DNA of 64,000 nt from Devosia rhodophyticola (lineage in GTDB: Bacteria > Pseudomonadota > Alphaproteobacteria > Rhizobiales > Devosiaceae). The stretch lies in NCBI RefSeq assembly GCF_028816475.1, contig NZ_CP118247.1, positions 2,410,001-2,474,000 of the forward strand. Reading direction: 5' to 3'. Of this stretch, positions 9,675 to 18,733 are shown in pieces (positions within the stretch are counted from its first letter, which is position 1; each line of letters starts with the position of its first letter). Both the position numbers and the translations under genes were made by a program. The notes beneath the pieces were generated by a model. It had not been told where the DNA came from, searched no databases, and saw only the letters and a program-made list of their open reading frames with translations.

Positions 9675-11528
9675 CTAGCCGGCGTCCGTGACTTTGGCTT
9701 TGGCTTCGTCGTACCACCAGAGCGAGGGGAAGCCGATGCCGAACTCGGGCAGTTTGTCGGGATGGCTGAACCGGTTCCAACGGGCAGAGCGGGCCTTGCG
9801 CAGGGTGTAGGCGGGAATTACGTAGTCGTGTGCCAACAGGACCCGATCAAGCGCCTTGGTAGCGGCTTCAAGGGTTTCTCGGTCTTTTGAGAATATTAAC
9901 TTATCGATGAGGGCATCAATGCCCGGATCGGCAATGCCGGCGTAATTGCGTGAACCCTGCTGTTCGGCAGACCCAGAGCCAAAGAAGTATCGCTGCTCAT
10001 TGCCGGGCGAAAACGACTGGGTCCATGCCCCGTAAATCATGTCGTAGTCAAAACTGCGGGTGCGGTTGATATATTGTGGTCCGTCGACGGTGCGCAGGGT
10101 GGCATTGATGCCGATTTTGGCGAGATTGGTGACAAGATTGGAGGCCACCGGTTCGATGGTGGGGCCGTCGAGCAGGATCTCGAAACTGAGTTGCTGGCCA
10201 TTGGCATCGACCAGACGGCGGCCGTCGAGTTTGTAGCCAGCCTCGGTCAAAAGGTTCAAGGCGATGCGCAGATTAGCGCGCAGTTTTTGCGGATCACCAT
10301 TGACCGGATTGGTATAGGGGACGGTATAGACCGAGGCCGGGATCTTGTCTTTGACCGAGTTGAGGATTTCCAGTTCCTTGCCTTCGGGCAGACCGGAGGA
10401 GGCGAAGGGAAGGCCGTAGAAATAGCTGTTGATGCGTTCGTACTGGCCAAAGAAAATGGTCTTGTTCAGTTCTTCGAAATCAAAAGCATAGTTGAGTGCC
10501 TTGCGGACGCGTTCGTCCTGAAACTTTGGTTCACGCAAATTGGGGATGAAGCCGACCATCAGGCCCAAGGCGTTATAAGGCTCGGGGAACAGTTCCTGAA
10601 TGACGCGACCGTCCTTGACGGCGGGGAAGTCATAGCCCGTGGCCCAGCGGCGGGCGCGATTTTCCAACCACCAGTCAAACTGGTCGCCCTTGAAGGCTTC
10701 GAACTGGACGTCGAGGTCGCGGAAGTACTCAACGGTGTATTCGTCAAAATTGTTCTGGCCGACCTGGGTGGGGTGATTGATGCCCCAATAGTCCTTGACG
10801 CGCCTGTAGGTGATGGTGCGGCCGGCTTCGAAAGAGCCGATTTCATAGGGGCCTGAACCCAGGGGCGGTTCGAGTGTTGATGCACCGATATCGCGTTTGT
10901 TGCCCTTGGCGTCAGAGCCTTCCCACCAGTGGCGGGGCAGGACCATCAGTTGGCCAAGGATTTTGGGTAGTTCCCGGTTGCCGGTCTGATCAAAAGTAAA
11001 GGTAACTTCGCTGGGAGCGGTTTGAGAGACACCGGTGACGTTGGCATAGTATTGGGCGATCAGCGGGTTAAGCTCTTTTTGCTTCTCATAGGACCAAATG
11101 ACATCATCGACTGTAACGGGTTCGCCGTCATGCCATTTAGCGGCGGGGTCCATGCGGAATGTTACCGAGGAATAATCGTCAGGATATTTCATCGCCTCGG
11201 CAAGCAGGCCGTAGTCGGTCAATACTTCATCCTGAGACGGGGTCATCAGGGTTTCGTAGATCAGTCCGATATTTCCTTCCACCTCGCCCTTGGGCAGGAT
11301 TGGATTGAACGTGTCGAAACCGCCCATGGCGCCGAGACGGACCTGACCGCCTTTGGGCGCGTTAACATTGACGTAATCGAAGTGGGAAAAGCCTTCGGGA
11401 TATTTAGGCTCGCCGATGGCAGAATTGGCGTGATGCCATTGCCCGTCGTCGGCCAAGGAGGTCTGAACAAATCCGGTTAGCAGGGACAGAACCAGCCCGG
11501 TTGTGGCGGCAAATGTGGTGATTTTCAT
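9675..11528 (-). CDS. yejA: YejA-like peptide-binding protein of an ABC importer (SBP_bac_5)
   Basis: A 617-residue secreted protein: signal peptide about 1-26 (SLA-D), then a family 5 solute-binding fold with the usual opening (APKGGQVRLG, FNPILPKGE) and the KWHDGEPVTVDDVIWSYE block. This family binds oligopeptides; YejA of E. coli feeds the YejBEF importer that also takes up microcin C-like peptides. The start ATG has a GGAG site seven bases upstream. It is the last gene of the minus-strand yejB-E-F-A run, 76 bases after yejF, whereas in E. coli yejA comes first. The gap lets it be tuned separately from the membrane genes. Confidence 0.9.
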   Translation of the reverse strand: MKITTFAATTGLVLSLLTGFVQTSLADDGQWHHANSAIGEPKYPEGFSHFDYVNVNAPKGGQVRLGAMGGFDTFNPILPKGEVEGNIGLIYETLMTPSQDEVLTDYGLLAEAMKYPDDYSSVTFRMDPAAKWHDGEPVTVDDVIWSYEKQKELNPLIAQYYANVTGVSQTAPSEVTFTFDQTGNRELPKILGQLMVLPRHWWEGSDAKGNKRDIGASTLEPPLGSGPYEIGSFEAGRTITYRRVKDYWGINHPTQVGQNNFDEYTVEYFRDLDVQFEAFKGDQFDWWLENRARRWATGYDFPAVKDGRVIQELFPEPYNALGLMVGFIPNLREPKFQDERVRKALNYAFDFEELNKTIFFGQYERINSYFYGLPFASSGLPEGKELEILNSVKDKIPASVYTVPYTNPVNGDPQKLRANLRIALNLLTEAGYKLDGRRLVDANGQQLSFEILLDGPTIEPVASNLVTNLAKIGINATLRTVDGPQYINRTRSFDYDMIYGAWTQSFSPGNEQRYFFGSGSAEQQGSRNYAGIADPGIDALIDKLIFSKDRETLEAATKALDRVLLAHDYVIPAYTLRKARSARWNRFSHPDKLPEFGIGFPSLWWYDEAKAKVTDAG

Positions 11529-11604
11529 GGGTTCACTCCGGGCAAATTCTGGTTGTGGTGCAACAGTCTAGGCGGAATGCTGAACTTGTAGAAGGGGCTC
11601 ACCA

Positions 11605-13215
11605 TCAAGATTTCGCAGGCGGTGAGCCGATGGCCGTCTGATCGAAGGCCGCAGCGATCAGAGTTTTGGTGTAAGTCTCTTTGGGATTTGCGAAAATCTG
11701 CTCGGTCGGGCCCTGTTCGACGACCTTGCCATTGTGCATGACGATCATGGAACTGGCTAGGGCACGGACGACCTTGAGGTCGTGGGAAATGAAAAGGTAG
11801 GTCAGCCCGTGTCGGGATTGCAGGTCGCGCAGCAGGTCAACGACCTGAGCCTGAATGGAGACGTCGAGTGCCGAAGTCGGTTCATCCAGAACGACGAATT
11901 TCGGCTCCAGAACCATGGCGCGGGCGATGGCGATGCGTTGGCGCTGACCGCCGGAAAATTCGTGCGGATAGCGGTAACGCAGGTCGGGTGAAAGACCAAC
12001 TTCTGTCAACACTTTGCTAACACGTGTGTCACGTTCAGCCGCATCTATATGTGAAAAATGAACCTTTAATCCTTCTCCAATGATGTCAGCCACCGACAGG
12101 CGTGGACTGAGTGATCCGAACGGGTCCTGAAAGACGATCTGCATTTTGGCGCGGTGGGGGCGCATGGCCTTCCAGGATTGGTTCTGGATATCCTCGCCGA
12201 GGAAGACAATTCGCCCGTTGGAAGAGAGAAGGCGCAAGAGGGCATAGCCGAGGGTGGATTTGCCTGAACCGCTTTCCCCCACCACACCCAATGTTTCGCC
12301 CTGGCGCACGGTGAGGTCGACGCCATCGACGGCCTTGATGTGGCCGACGGTGGTCTTAAAGATGCCGCGCCGAATGGGGAACCAGATGCGCAGGTTTTCG
12401 ACTTCAAGAATTTTGATTGCTTTGGGACGCGGTGTTGGTGGCGTGCCGCGTGGGGCGGCGGCGAGCAGGTGCTTTGTGTAGCTATGTTGGGGAGCGTCGA
12501 ATATGGCCTGGGTGTCATTGGCCTCCACGATCTCACCAGCGGTCATGACGCAGGTGCGGTCGGCAATGCGGCGCACAATGCCCAGATCGTGGGTGATGAA
12601 CAGCATGGCCATGCCAAGGCGTTGCTGCAGGGATTTGAGAAGCTCAAGAATTTGCGCCTGCACCGTCACATCAAGGGCGGTGGTCGGCTCGTCTGCAACC
12701 AGAAGGTCAGGTTCATTGGCCAGTGCCATGGCGATCATGACGCGTTGGCGCTGGCCGCCGGAAAGCTGGTGCGGGAACGCGGCGAGACGGCTGGCAGGGT
12801 CGGGAATGCCGACCTGATCGAGCAGTTCGATGGTGCGGGCGCGGGCTGCGTTAGAGCGCAGGCCGGCATGGATGGCCAAAACTTCGCCGATCTGGCGCTC
12901 AACTGTGTGCACCGGATTGAGCGAGGTCATCGGCTCCTGAAAAATCATCGAAATGTCGTTGCCGCGCACTTTCCTGAGGGCCGGCGGGCTGGCGCTCAAC
13001 AGGTCCTGGCCCTTGAAAAGGATTTGTCCCGACAGGCTGGCAGTCGGTGGCAGAAGTTGGAGGATCGAGAGGGCGGTGACGGATTTGCCCGAACCACTTT
13101 CCCCGACCAGCGCCAAGGTTTCGCCCGGGGCAATGTCGAAGCTGACATTTTTGGCAGCGTCAGCGTCGCCGAAACGCACGCCGAGGTCGCGAACCGATAG
13201 GAGGGGCGCGCTCAT
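11605..13215 (-). CDS. yejF: YejF-like double ABC ATPase of the peptide importer
   Basis: A 536-residue protein made of two complete ABC ATPase domains. The first Walker A is GESGSGKS at 38-45 and the second domain has its own GESGSGKS near 310; both halves carry [12 protein letters not shown] signatures and DEPTTALD / DEPTSALD Walker B regions. Between them is the oligopeptide/dipeptide transporter C-terminal extension. The fused ATPase energises YejB-YejE. Its start codon overlaps the yejE stop by four bases, a sign of coupled translation. Confidence 0.93.
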   Translation of the reverse strand: MSAPLLSVRDLGVRFGDADAAKNVSFDIAPGETLALVGESGSGKSVTALSILQLLPPTASLSGQILFKGQDLLSASPPALRKVRGNDISMIFQEPMTSLNPVHTVERQIGEVLAIHAGLRSNAARARTIELLDQVGIPDPASRLAAFPHQLSGGQRQRVMIAMALANEPDLLVADEPTTALDVTVQAQILELLKSLQQRLGMAMLFITHDLGIVRRIADRTCVMTAGEIVEANDTQAIFDAPQHSYTKHLLAAAPRGTPPTPRPKAIKILEVENLRIWFPIRRGIFKTTVGHIKAVDGVDLTVRQGETLGVVGESGSGKSTLGYALLRLLSSNGRIVFLGEDIQNQSWKAMRPHRAKMQIVFQDPFGSLSPRLSVADIIGEGLKVHFSHIDAAERDTRVSKVLTEVGLSPDLRYRYPHEFSGGQRQRIAIARAMVLEPKFVVLDEPTSALDVSIQAQVVDLLRDLQSRHGLTYLFISHDLKVVRALASSMIVMHNGKVVEQGPTEQIFANPKETYTKTLIAAAFDQTAIGSPPAKS

Positions 13216-14354
13216 GCCAGGGTCTTTCTGGGATCAAATGCATCGCGCACGGCTTCGCCAATAAAGACCAGCAGGGTCATCATGATGGAAATGGTCAAAA
13301 AGCCGGTGAGGCCGAGCCAGGGGGCCTGAAGATTGTTTTTGCCTTGCGCAAGCAACTCGCCGAGCGAAGGAGAGCCGGAGGGGAGGCCGAAGCCGAGGAA
13401 ATCAAGCGAGGTCAGGGTTGCAACCGATCCGGACAGGATGAAGGGCAGAAAGGTCAGGGTGGCGACCATGGCATTGGGCAGGAGGTGGCGCAGGATTATG
13501 GTGGGATTGGCAACGCCAAGGGCGCGGGCGGCGTTTACATATTCAAAATTGCGGGCGCGCAGGAATTCGGCCCGCACAATGCCCACCAACGACACCCACG
13601 AGAACAGCAACAGGATGCCGAGCAATACCCAAAAGCTGGGCGCGATGACGCTCGAGATGATTAGCAGCAGGTAGAGTGCGGGGACGGCGGTCCAAACCTC
13701 GATAAAGCGCTGGAACAGCAGATCGACCCAGCCGCCGAAATAACCCTGCACCGCACCGGCGGCGACGCCGATGATGGAGGAAATAACGGTGAGCACGAGG
13801 CCAAAAAGCACGGAAATGCGGAAGCCATAGATAAGGCGCGCCACAACATCGCGTCCACGATCATCGGTGCCGAGGAGATGATAGTTGGACCAGATGCAAT
13901 TGGAATCATCGACGCCCATTGGATAGTTTTGGCAGATTTGATCGCGGCTCATCAGCCAGCTTGGTTCAACTGGGGCGGAATGGGGCAGGACGTCGTCGAC
14001 AGTAGCAAAGTTGAAACGCACCGCGGGCCAGAGAGCCCAGCCGTTGGCGGCAATTTCGTCGGCAATGTATGGGTCGCGATAGGCTGTGGTGGCGAGAAAT
14101 CCGCCGAATTTGGATTCAGGATAATTGACCAGTGCAGGATAGAGCAGTTCGCCCTTGTAGGAGACAAGAATGGGGCGATCATTGGCGATGAATTCGGCCC
14201 CGAGCGTCAAAATGAAAATGACGAGGAAAATCCAAAGCGACCAGTAACCGCGCTTGTTGGCGCGGAAATTGGCCCAGCGGCGACGGGCAATGGGGTTGCC
14301 GGGTTTGCGGGGGAGCAGATCAACCTTGTCCGGTGCCGCGCTCAACCCAGTCAT
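13212..14354 (-). CDS. yejE: YejE-like peptide importer permease
   Basis: A 380-residue inner-membrane permease. After a cytoplasmic N-terminus with an RRRWANFRANKRG stretch it has a first TM segment (about 38-58), then the large periplasmic insertion that marks YejE over other DppC-type permeases (containing DPYIADEI and NCIWSNYHLLGTDDRGRDV), then the BPD_transp_1 core with five TM segments. It pairs with YejB. It overlaps yejB by four bases upstream and yejF by four downstream. Confidence 0.92.
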   Translation of the reverse strand: MTGLSAAPDKVDLLPRKPGNPIARRRWANFRANKRGYWSLWIFLVIFILTLGAEFIANDRPILVSYKGELLYPALVNYPESKFGGFLATTAYRDPYIADEIAANGWALWPAVRFNFATVDDVLPHSAPVEPSWLMSRDQICQNYPMGVDDSNCIWSNYHLLGTDDRGRDVVARLIYGFRISVLFGLVLTVISSIIGVAAGAVQGYFGGWVDLLFQRFIEVWTAVPALYLLLIISSVIAPSFWVLLGILLLFSWVSLVGIVRAEFLRARNFEYVNAARALGVANPTIILRHLLPNAMVATLTFLPFILSGSVATLTSLDFLGFGLPSGSPSLGELLAQGKNNLQAPWLGLTGFLTISIMMTLLVFIGEAVRDAFDPRKTLA

Positions 14355-15460
14355 ACTTCGCGACTTTCAAAATCAATACGCGGATCGATCCACATATAGG
14401 CGAGGTCAGAAATCAGCGAAATGACGAGACCGAGCAGGGAGAAGATGTAGAGGGTGGCAAATACCACAGGATAGTCGCGATTGGCGACCGATTCAAAACC
14501 GAGCAGGCCCAGTCCATCGAGATTGAATATGGTTTCGATCAGGAGCGAGCCGCCAAAGAAGGCGCCGATGAAGGCACCCGGAAAGCTCGATATCACCAGC
14601 ATCATGGCGTTGCGAAAAACGTGGCGATAGAGCACCTGATTTTCGGTCAGGCCCTTGGCGCGGGCAGTGGTGACATATTGCTTGTTGATTTCATCGAGAA
14701 AGGAATTCTTGGTCAGAAGCGTCGTGGTGGCAAAGGCACCAACGCCCATGGCAATGATGGGCAAGACGAGGTGCCAGAAATAATCAATTACCTTCTGGTA
14801 CCATGGAAAGTCGGCAAAGCCGGTGGAGGTCAGACCGCGCAGCGGGAAAATGCTCCAGAAGCTGCCGCCGGCGAACAGAACGATCAGCGCAATGGCAATA
14901 AGAAAGCCGGGAACGGCATAGCCGATGACGACGACGGTTGAGGTCCAGATATCAAAACGTGAGCCATCTGAAATGGCCTTGCGGATGCCAAGCGGAATTG
15001 AAATGCCGTAGGAAAGCAGGGTCATCCAGAGGCCCAGCGAGATGGACACCGGCATCTTGTCCCTGATCAGATCAATGACTGAAATATCGCGATAGTAACT
15101 GTCGCCGAAATCAAAGCGCAGATAACTCCAGAGCATTTTCCCGAACCGCTCCAGCGGGGGCTTGTCAAAACCGAACTGTATTTCAAGTCTGGCGACAAGT
15201 TCGGGGGAGAGGCCACGCGAGCCGCGATAGAGCGAACCTGAGCCTTCGCCAGTCTGGGCGGTACCCTGACCAGCCAGATCGCCTTGGGCGTTGCCGGTGA
15301 AACGCTCGCTGAGGGACGAGTTTACCCCACTCATGCGGGCAATAGCCTGCTCGACCGGGCCGCCGGGCGCAAACTGTATCACCAGAAAGGAGATTGCCAT
15401 TATGCCGAATATTGTCGGGATCATCAGCAGCAGGCGGCGAAGTATATAGGCGCCCATCAT
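14351..15460 (-). CDS. yejB: YejB-like peptide importer permease, first gene of the operon
   Basis: A 369-residue DppB-type permease: an N-terminal TM segment (about 9-29), a YejB-type insertion rich in Gly and Ser (about 45-85), a FDFGDSYYRD motif and the C-terminal transport core with the EAA-like loop RAKGLTENQVLYRHVFRNAM. It heads the minus-strand operon. Two adjacent ATG codons follow a GGAG site (TGGAGTAATGATG); the second, at 15457, has the better spacing. Transports peptides with YejE, YejF and YejA. Confidence 0.92.
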   Translation of the reverse strand: MMGAYILRRLLLMIPTIFGIMAISFLVIQFAPGGPVEQAIARMSGVNSSLSERFTGNAQGDLAGQGTAQTGEGSGSLYRGSRGLSPELVARLEIQFGFDKPPLERFGKMLWSYLRFDFGDSYYRDISVIDLIRDKMPVSISLGLWMTLLSYGISIPLGIRKAISDGSRFDIWTSTVVVIGYAVPGFLIAIALIVLFAGGSFWSIFPLRGLTSTGFADFPWYQKVIDYFWHLVLPIIAMGVGAFATTTLLTKNSFLDEINKQYVTTARAKGLTENQVLYRHVFRNAMMLVISSFPGAFIGAFFGGSLLIETIFNLDGLGLLGFESVANRDYPVVFATLYIFSLLGLVISLISDLAYMWIDPRIDFESREV

Positions 15461-15574
15461 TACTCCACTTTGGGCTTTGACCTGAAGCTAAGCCTACGGC
15501 AACATGGCCGCGCAAATCACCTTGCGGTGAACCCAAGTGCAACACTTACATGACGGATTGGCAAGCGTGGTGTG

Positions 15575-15949
15575 ATGGCACAGTTGGCAGAGTATTTGAT
15601 TGGAGACGGGCCCTTGAGTGAAGTAAAATTGTTTGGCGAAGCCGATACGGTTGCATGGATGGATGTGGCGTCCGGCACCAAGCGCCGGGTGTTGCTGCAT
15701 TTGCCCGAACTGATGCAGGTTGAATTCAAATTTGAAAAAGGTGCTGGCGGGCCCCTGCATGCGCATCCCCATATTCAGGTGAGTTACGTGGCTGAAGGAC
15801 GGTTCGACGTGACCATTGATGGCAACACTCAGACGCTTGAACAGGGGGGTAGCTTTATCGTGCCCGGCGGGCTGATGCACGGGGCCAAGGCGCTGACGGC
15901 GGGTCGGTTGATTGAGGTCTTTACCCCGCAGCGCGACGAATTCGTTTAG
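15575..15949 (+). CDS. Small cupin-domain protein
   Basis: A protein of about 124 residues with a single cupin fold: the first metal-binding box is seen as HAHPHIQVSYVAEG and the second as PGGLMHGAKAL. Such single-domain cupins are sugar- or metal-binding proteins or small enzymes; nothing here says which. ATG 15575 was chosen over the GTG one codon upstream; a TTG at 15614 (LSEVKLFG) would also keep the whole fold. It stands alone between the divergent yej operon and an intrinsic terminator. Confidence 0.75.
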   Translation: MAQLAEYLIGDGPLSEVKLFGEADTVAWMDVASGTKRRVLLHLPELMQVEFKFEKGAGGPLHAHPHIQVSYVAEGRFDVTIDGNTQTLEQGGSFIVPGGLMHGAKALTAGRLIEVFTPQRDEFV

Positions 15950-15972
15950 GTTTTTGTTGATCGAAGTGAACG

Positions 15973-16004
15973 AAAAGGGCAGTCCGGTGGGACTGCCCTT
16001 TTTT
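15973..16004 (+). terminator. Intrinsic terminator after the cupin gene
   Basis: Thirteen paired bases (AAAAGGGCAGTCC / GGACTGCCCTTTT) round a four-base loop (GGTG) running into a T tract. It is close after the cupin stop and before the convergent M15-like gene. Confidence 0.85.
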
Positions 16005-16021
16005 GCTTGGGCCTTCGGATG

Positions 16022-16648
16022 TCAGGCCCTGTCGATTGCAGTTAGCAAAGCCTTGTAAGCAGGGGCATGACCCTTTGGGTGATTGGCCATGCCGGGGCGG
16101 GTGAGCCAGCCTCGGCGCGGCGGAATGTAGCTGTATATCTGCTGTATCGGGCGTTCGCGCCAGGTCAGATTGAAGGCTGCATAGCGGGGAAAGAACTGCA
16201 TGCTATGGTAGGGCAGACTGTCGTGTACCCACCAGGCGAGCGCTTCCCAATCGCCGGTCTCGTCGAAATAGGGGATGGCGCGATTGATGATGATGCAGGC
16301 GCAGGCCCCCATATTGCCTTTTTCGTCGCGCCGATCCCAGATGTGGCCAGCATGATTGGCGTGATTGGCAGCGCAATTGAGCTTTTGAAGATTGCCGAAG
16401 TGGTTGAGGTCGGGCGCGCGGTAGGCTGAGCGGATTGAAATTCGGCCAAAGCGGGCTTGCAACGGCTCCAGCAGATTTTCGCAGAGTGCGGTACCGGCAG
16501 CGATAGCAAGGTCGGGATCGTCGGGAATATTGGAGAAGCCATTGATGGCGGCGATTTCGGAAAACAGAAAATCGCGCATGAAAAAACTCTGAGACAGGCG
16601 GGTTCGTCCGAAGGCTTCAAGGGCTTTGACGCTTTGTGGTTTTCGCAT
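16022..16648 (-). CDS. Peptidase M15-like (hedgehog/DD-peptidase fold) conserved protein
   Basis: A protein of about 208 residues with no signal peptide. RISIRSAYRAPDLN resembles the entry of the M15 / D-Ala-D-Ala peptidase fold (SGYRSP-type), and conserved-looking blocks follow (CAANHANHAGHIWDRRD, ACIIINRAIPYFDE, WVHDSLPYHSMQFFP). I recognise it as a conserved alphaproteobacterial family usually left unnamed. Zinc ligands cannot be assigned with confidence. Start MRKPQ (16648) is chosen because the longer form runs into the divergent neighbour; no good ribosome site is visible. Divergent from the TRIC channel gene. Confidence 0.6.
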   Translation of the reverse strand: MRKPQSVKALEAFGRTRLSQSFFMRDFLFSEIAAINGFSNIPDDPDLAIAAGTALCENLLEPLQARFGRISIRSAYRAPDLNHFGNLQKLNCAANHANHAGHIWDRRDEKGNMGACACIIINRAIPYFDETGDWEALAWWVHDSLPYHSMQFFPRYAAFNLTWRERPIQQIYSYIPPRRGWLTRPGMANHPKGHAPAYKALLTAIDRA

Positions 16649-16737
16649 TGAAATGATCCGAGGGGATGGACGCAAAATACTGCTCCTGTACCCTAGTGCG
16701 AGCAACCCGATTTTCTCCCGCCTTGCAGGACCGTTTT

Positions 16738-17352
16738 ATGCTCAGTTTCATATTCTATGTCGCCCTTGTGGTCGAGGCGATGACAGCGGCACTGGCCGCG
16801 GGGCGACGAAAAATGGACTGGTTCGGGGTGTGTGTTCTGGCGTGCGTTACAGCGCTAGGCGGCGGTTCAGCTCGCGACATCTTGCTGGGGCATTATCCGC
16901 TGACATGGGTCGGGAACCCCTATTTACTGCTGCTTGTTTGCGCTGCCGCGCTGTTCACCATTGCGATTGCGCGCGTGGTCGACAAATTGCATTGGCCGTT
17001 CTTGCTGCTTGATGCGCTGGGGCTGGTGGTTTTTACCATCATCGGCTGCAATGTGGCGCTGGAGATGGGGCATCCGCCGTTGATCGTTATTGTTGCTGGC
17101 ATGATCACCGGGATCGTAGGTGGAATATTGCGCGATGTGCTGTGCAATGATGTGCCGCTGGTTTTTAGCGGCGAGTTATATGCGACCGTTTCGATTGTGA
17201 CGGGGGCGATTTACTTTTTCGGGCTGCAGTTCGGGTTCAACAGCGAATTTGTTATCAGTGCGGCAATGGCGGTGGGATTTTCGCTGCGGGTTCTGGCGAT
17301 AGTTCTCAAGTGGGAAATGCCCAAATTTGTCTATGACAAGGATTTGCGCTGA
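16738..17352 (+). CDS. TRIC-type (UPF0126) membrane channel protein
   Basis: A 204-residue protein of about seven TM segments with two copies of the UPF0126 repeat. Each copy keeps its signature: GGGSARDILLG in the first and GGILRDVLCNDVPLVF in the second. Bacterial members form trimeric cation-permeable channels. ATG 16738 is preceded by AGGA seven bases upstream and places the first TM segment at once after the start, so the longer frame beginning at 16666 was trimmed. Nothing in the neighbourhood hints at a specific ion. Confidence 0.85.
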   Translation: MLSFIFYVALVVEAMTAALAAGRRKMDWFGVCVLACVTALGGGSARDILLGHYPLTWVGNPYLLLLVCAAALFTIAIARVVDKLHWPFLLLDALGLVVFTIIGCNVALEMGHPPLIVIVAGMITGIVGGILRDVLCNDVPLVFSGELYATVSIVTGAIYFFGLQFGFNSEFVISAAMAVGFSLRVLAIVLKWEMPKFVYDKDLR

Positions 17353-17429
17353 GGGGCGCGGCCCGAATATGCTTTATCGGCGGGCGCGATTGTGGCAATG
17401 ATCTACCATACAAGATTAGGGGACAGACG

Positions 17430-18644
17430 TTGCGACAGACCTGGCGGTGGTTCGGGCCAAAGGATTTGGCCAGTATTGATGACGTAATCCAGACCGGGGC
17501 GGCGGGTATCGTCAGTGCCTTGCACCATTTACCCAACGGGGTGGTGTGGAGCGCGGAAGAGGTTGCCACGCGGCACGCCGAAATTGGTGCGCGCAAGGAT
17601 GGTACCGCGTCGGGGCTGACATGGGATGTGGTCGAGAGCCTGCCGGTCAGCGAAGACATCAAGAAGCAAAAGGGCGACTGGCGCGCCCATATCGAAAACT
17701 ACAAGATTTCGCTGCGCCATATCGCCGAGAGCGGGCTTGAGGTTGTTTGCTATAATTTCATGCCGGTGCTCGACTGGACGCGGACCAATCTGCGCTGGGA
17801 CCTGCCCAACGGCGGTTCATGCATGCGGTTCGATATCAACGATTTCGCCGCGTTCGACATTCATGTGCTGGGACGGCACGGGGCAGGGGCCGACTATAGC
17901 AACGCCATTGCCGATGAAGCCGGACGCCGATTTTCCGCCATGGACGATGGACAGAAAAAGACGCTGACGCGCAATGTCACCATGGGTTTACCGGGTTCGA
18001 GCGACAGCATGTCGCTTGACGATGTGCGCGGGCATCTGGCTGAATATGACGGGATTTCACGGGATCGGCTGCGGGCCAATTTTGTTGATTTTCTTGAAGC
18101 GGTGGTGCCCACAGCGGAAGATCTGGGCGTGCGGCTGTGCTGTCACCCCGATGATCCCCCGTTCTCATTGTTGGGGTTGCCGCGGGTGATGTCGAGCGAA
18201 GATGATTATCGTTTCATTCTGCAAGCGGTGGACAGCGCGGCCAATGGGATGACGTTGTGCACGGGCTCATTGGGCGTGCGACCCGACAATGATTTGCCCG
18301 GGATGATGGAGCGGCTGGGCGACAAGGTGCATTTTCTGCACCTGCGCAATGTGCGGCGCGACAGTGGCGATATCATGGGATCGTTCTTCGAGAGCGAGCA
18401 TTTGGGCGGCGATGTCGACATGGTCGCGGTGATTGCAGCAGTTGTGCGCGAGGAGCGCCGACGACGCAAGGCCGGGCGGGCCGATCACACCATTCCGATG
18501 CGGCCAGACCATGGGCAGGATATTCTGGATGATCTGGGTCGACGCTCCCAACCGGGCTATCCAACGATTGGCCGGATGAAGGGGCTGGCCGAGCTGCGCG
18601 GGGTGATCAACGTCCTTGAACATGCGCAATTGGGGTTGAATTAG
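17430..18644 (+). CDS. uxuA: Mannonate dehydratase
   Basis: A 404-residue protein of the UxuA family (E. coli 394). It dehydrates D-mannonate to 2-keto-3-deoxygluconate in hexuronate breakdown. Recognisable blocks are the N-terminal RWFGPKD, CYNFMPVLDWTRTNL, LCCHPDDPP, the LCTGSLG segment, HLRNVRRD and the C-terminal RPDHG. The start is TTG with an AGGGGA site upstream. No other hexuronate gene (uxaC, uxuB, kdgK) lies nearby, so the pathway would be completed elsewhere. Confidence 0.92.
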   Translation: MRQTWRWFGPKDLASIDDVIQTGAAGIVSALHHLPNGVVWSAEEVATRHAEIGARKDGTASGLTWDVVESLPVSEDIKKQKGDWRAHIENYKISLRHIAESGLEVVCYNFMPVLDWTRTNLRWDLPNGGSCMRFDINDFAAFDIHVLGRHGAGADYSNAIADEAGRRFSAMDDGQKKTLTRNVTMGLPGSSDSMSLDDVRGHLAEYDGISRDRLRANFVDFLEAVVPTAEDLGVRLCCHPDDPPFSLLGLPRVMSSEDDYRFILQAVDSAANGMTLCTGSLGVRPDNDLPGMMERLGDKVHFLHLRNVRRDSGDIMGSFFESEHLGGDVDMVAVIAAVVREERRRRKAGRADHTIPMRPDHGQDILDDLGRRSQPGYPTIGRMKGLAELRGVINVLEHAQLGLN

Positions 18645-18733
18645 GCGCAAACTCAATAAAATTCGACACTCTTAACCAAGCATTACGGGATTTACCGCCA
18701 AATAGATGCTGAATTCAGGCACGAGGCGGGCCC

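Noticed and set aside
10074..10856. 260-codon plus-strand frame inside yejA
   Set aside because: Antisense shadow; Asp/Gly/Val-rich low-information sequence.
12340..13200. 286-codon plus-strand frame inside yejF
   Set aside because: Antisense shadow of the first ATPase domain.
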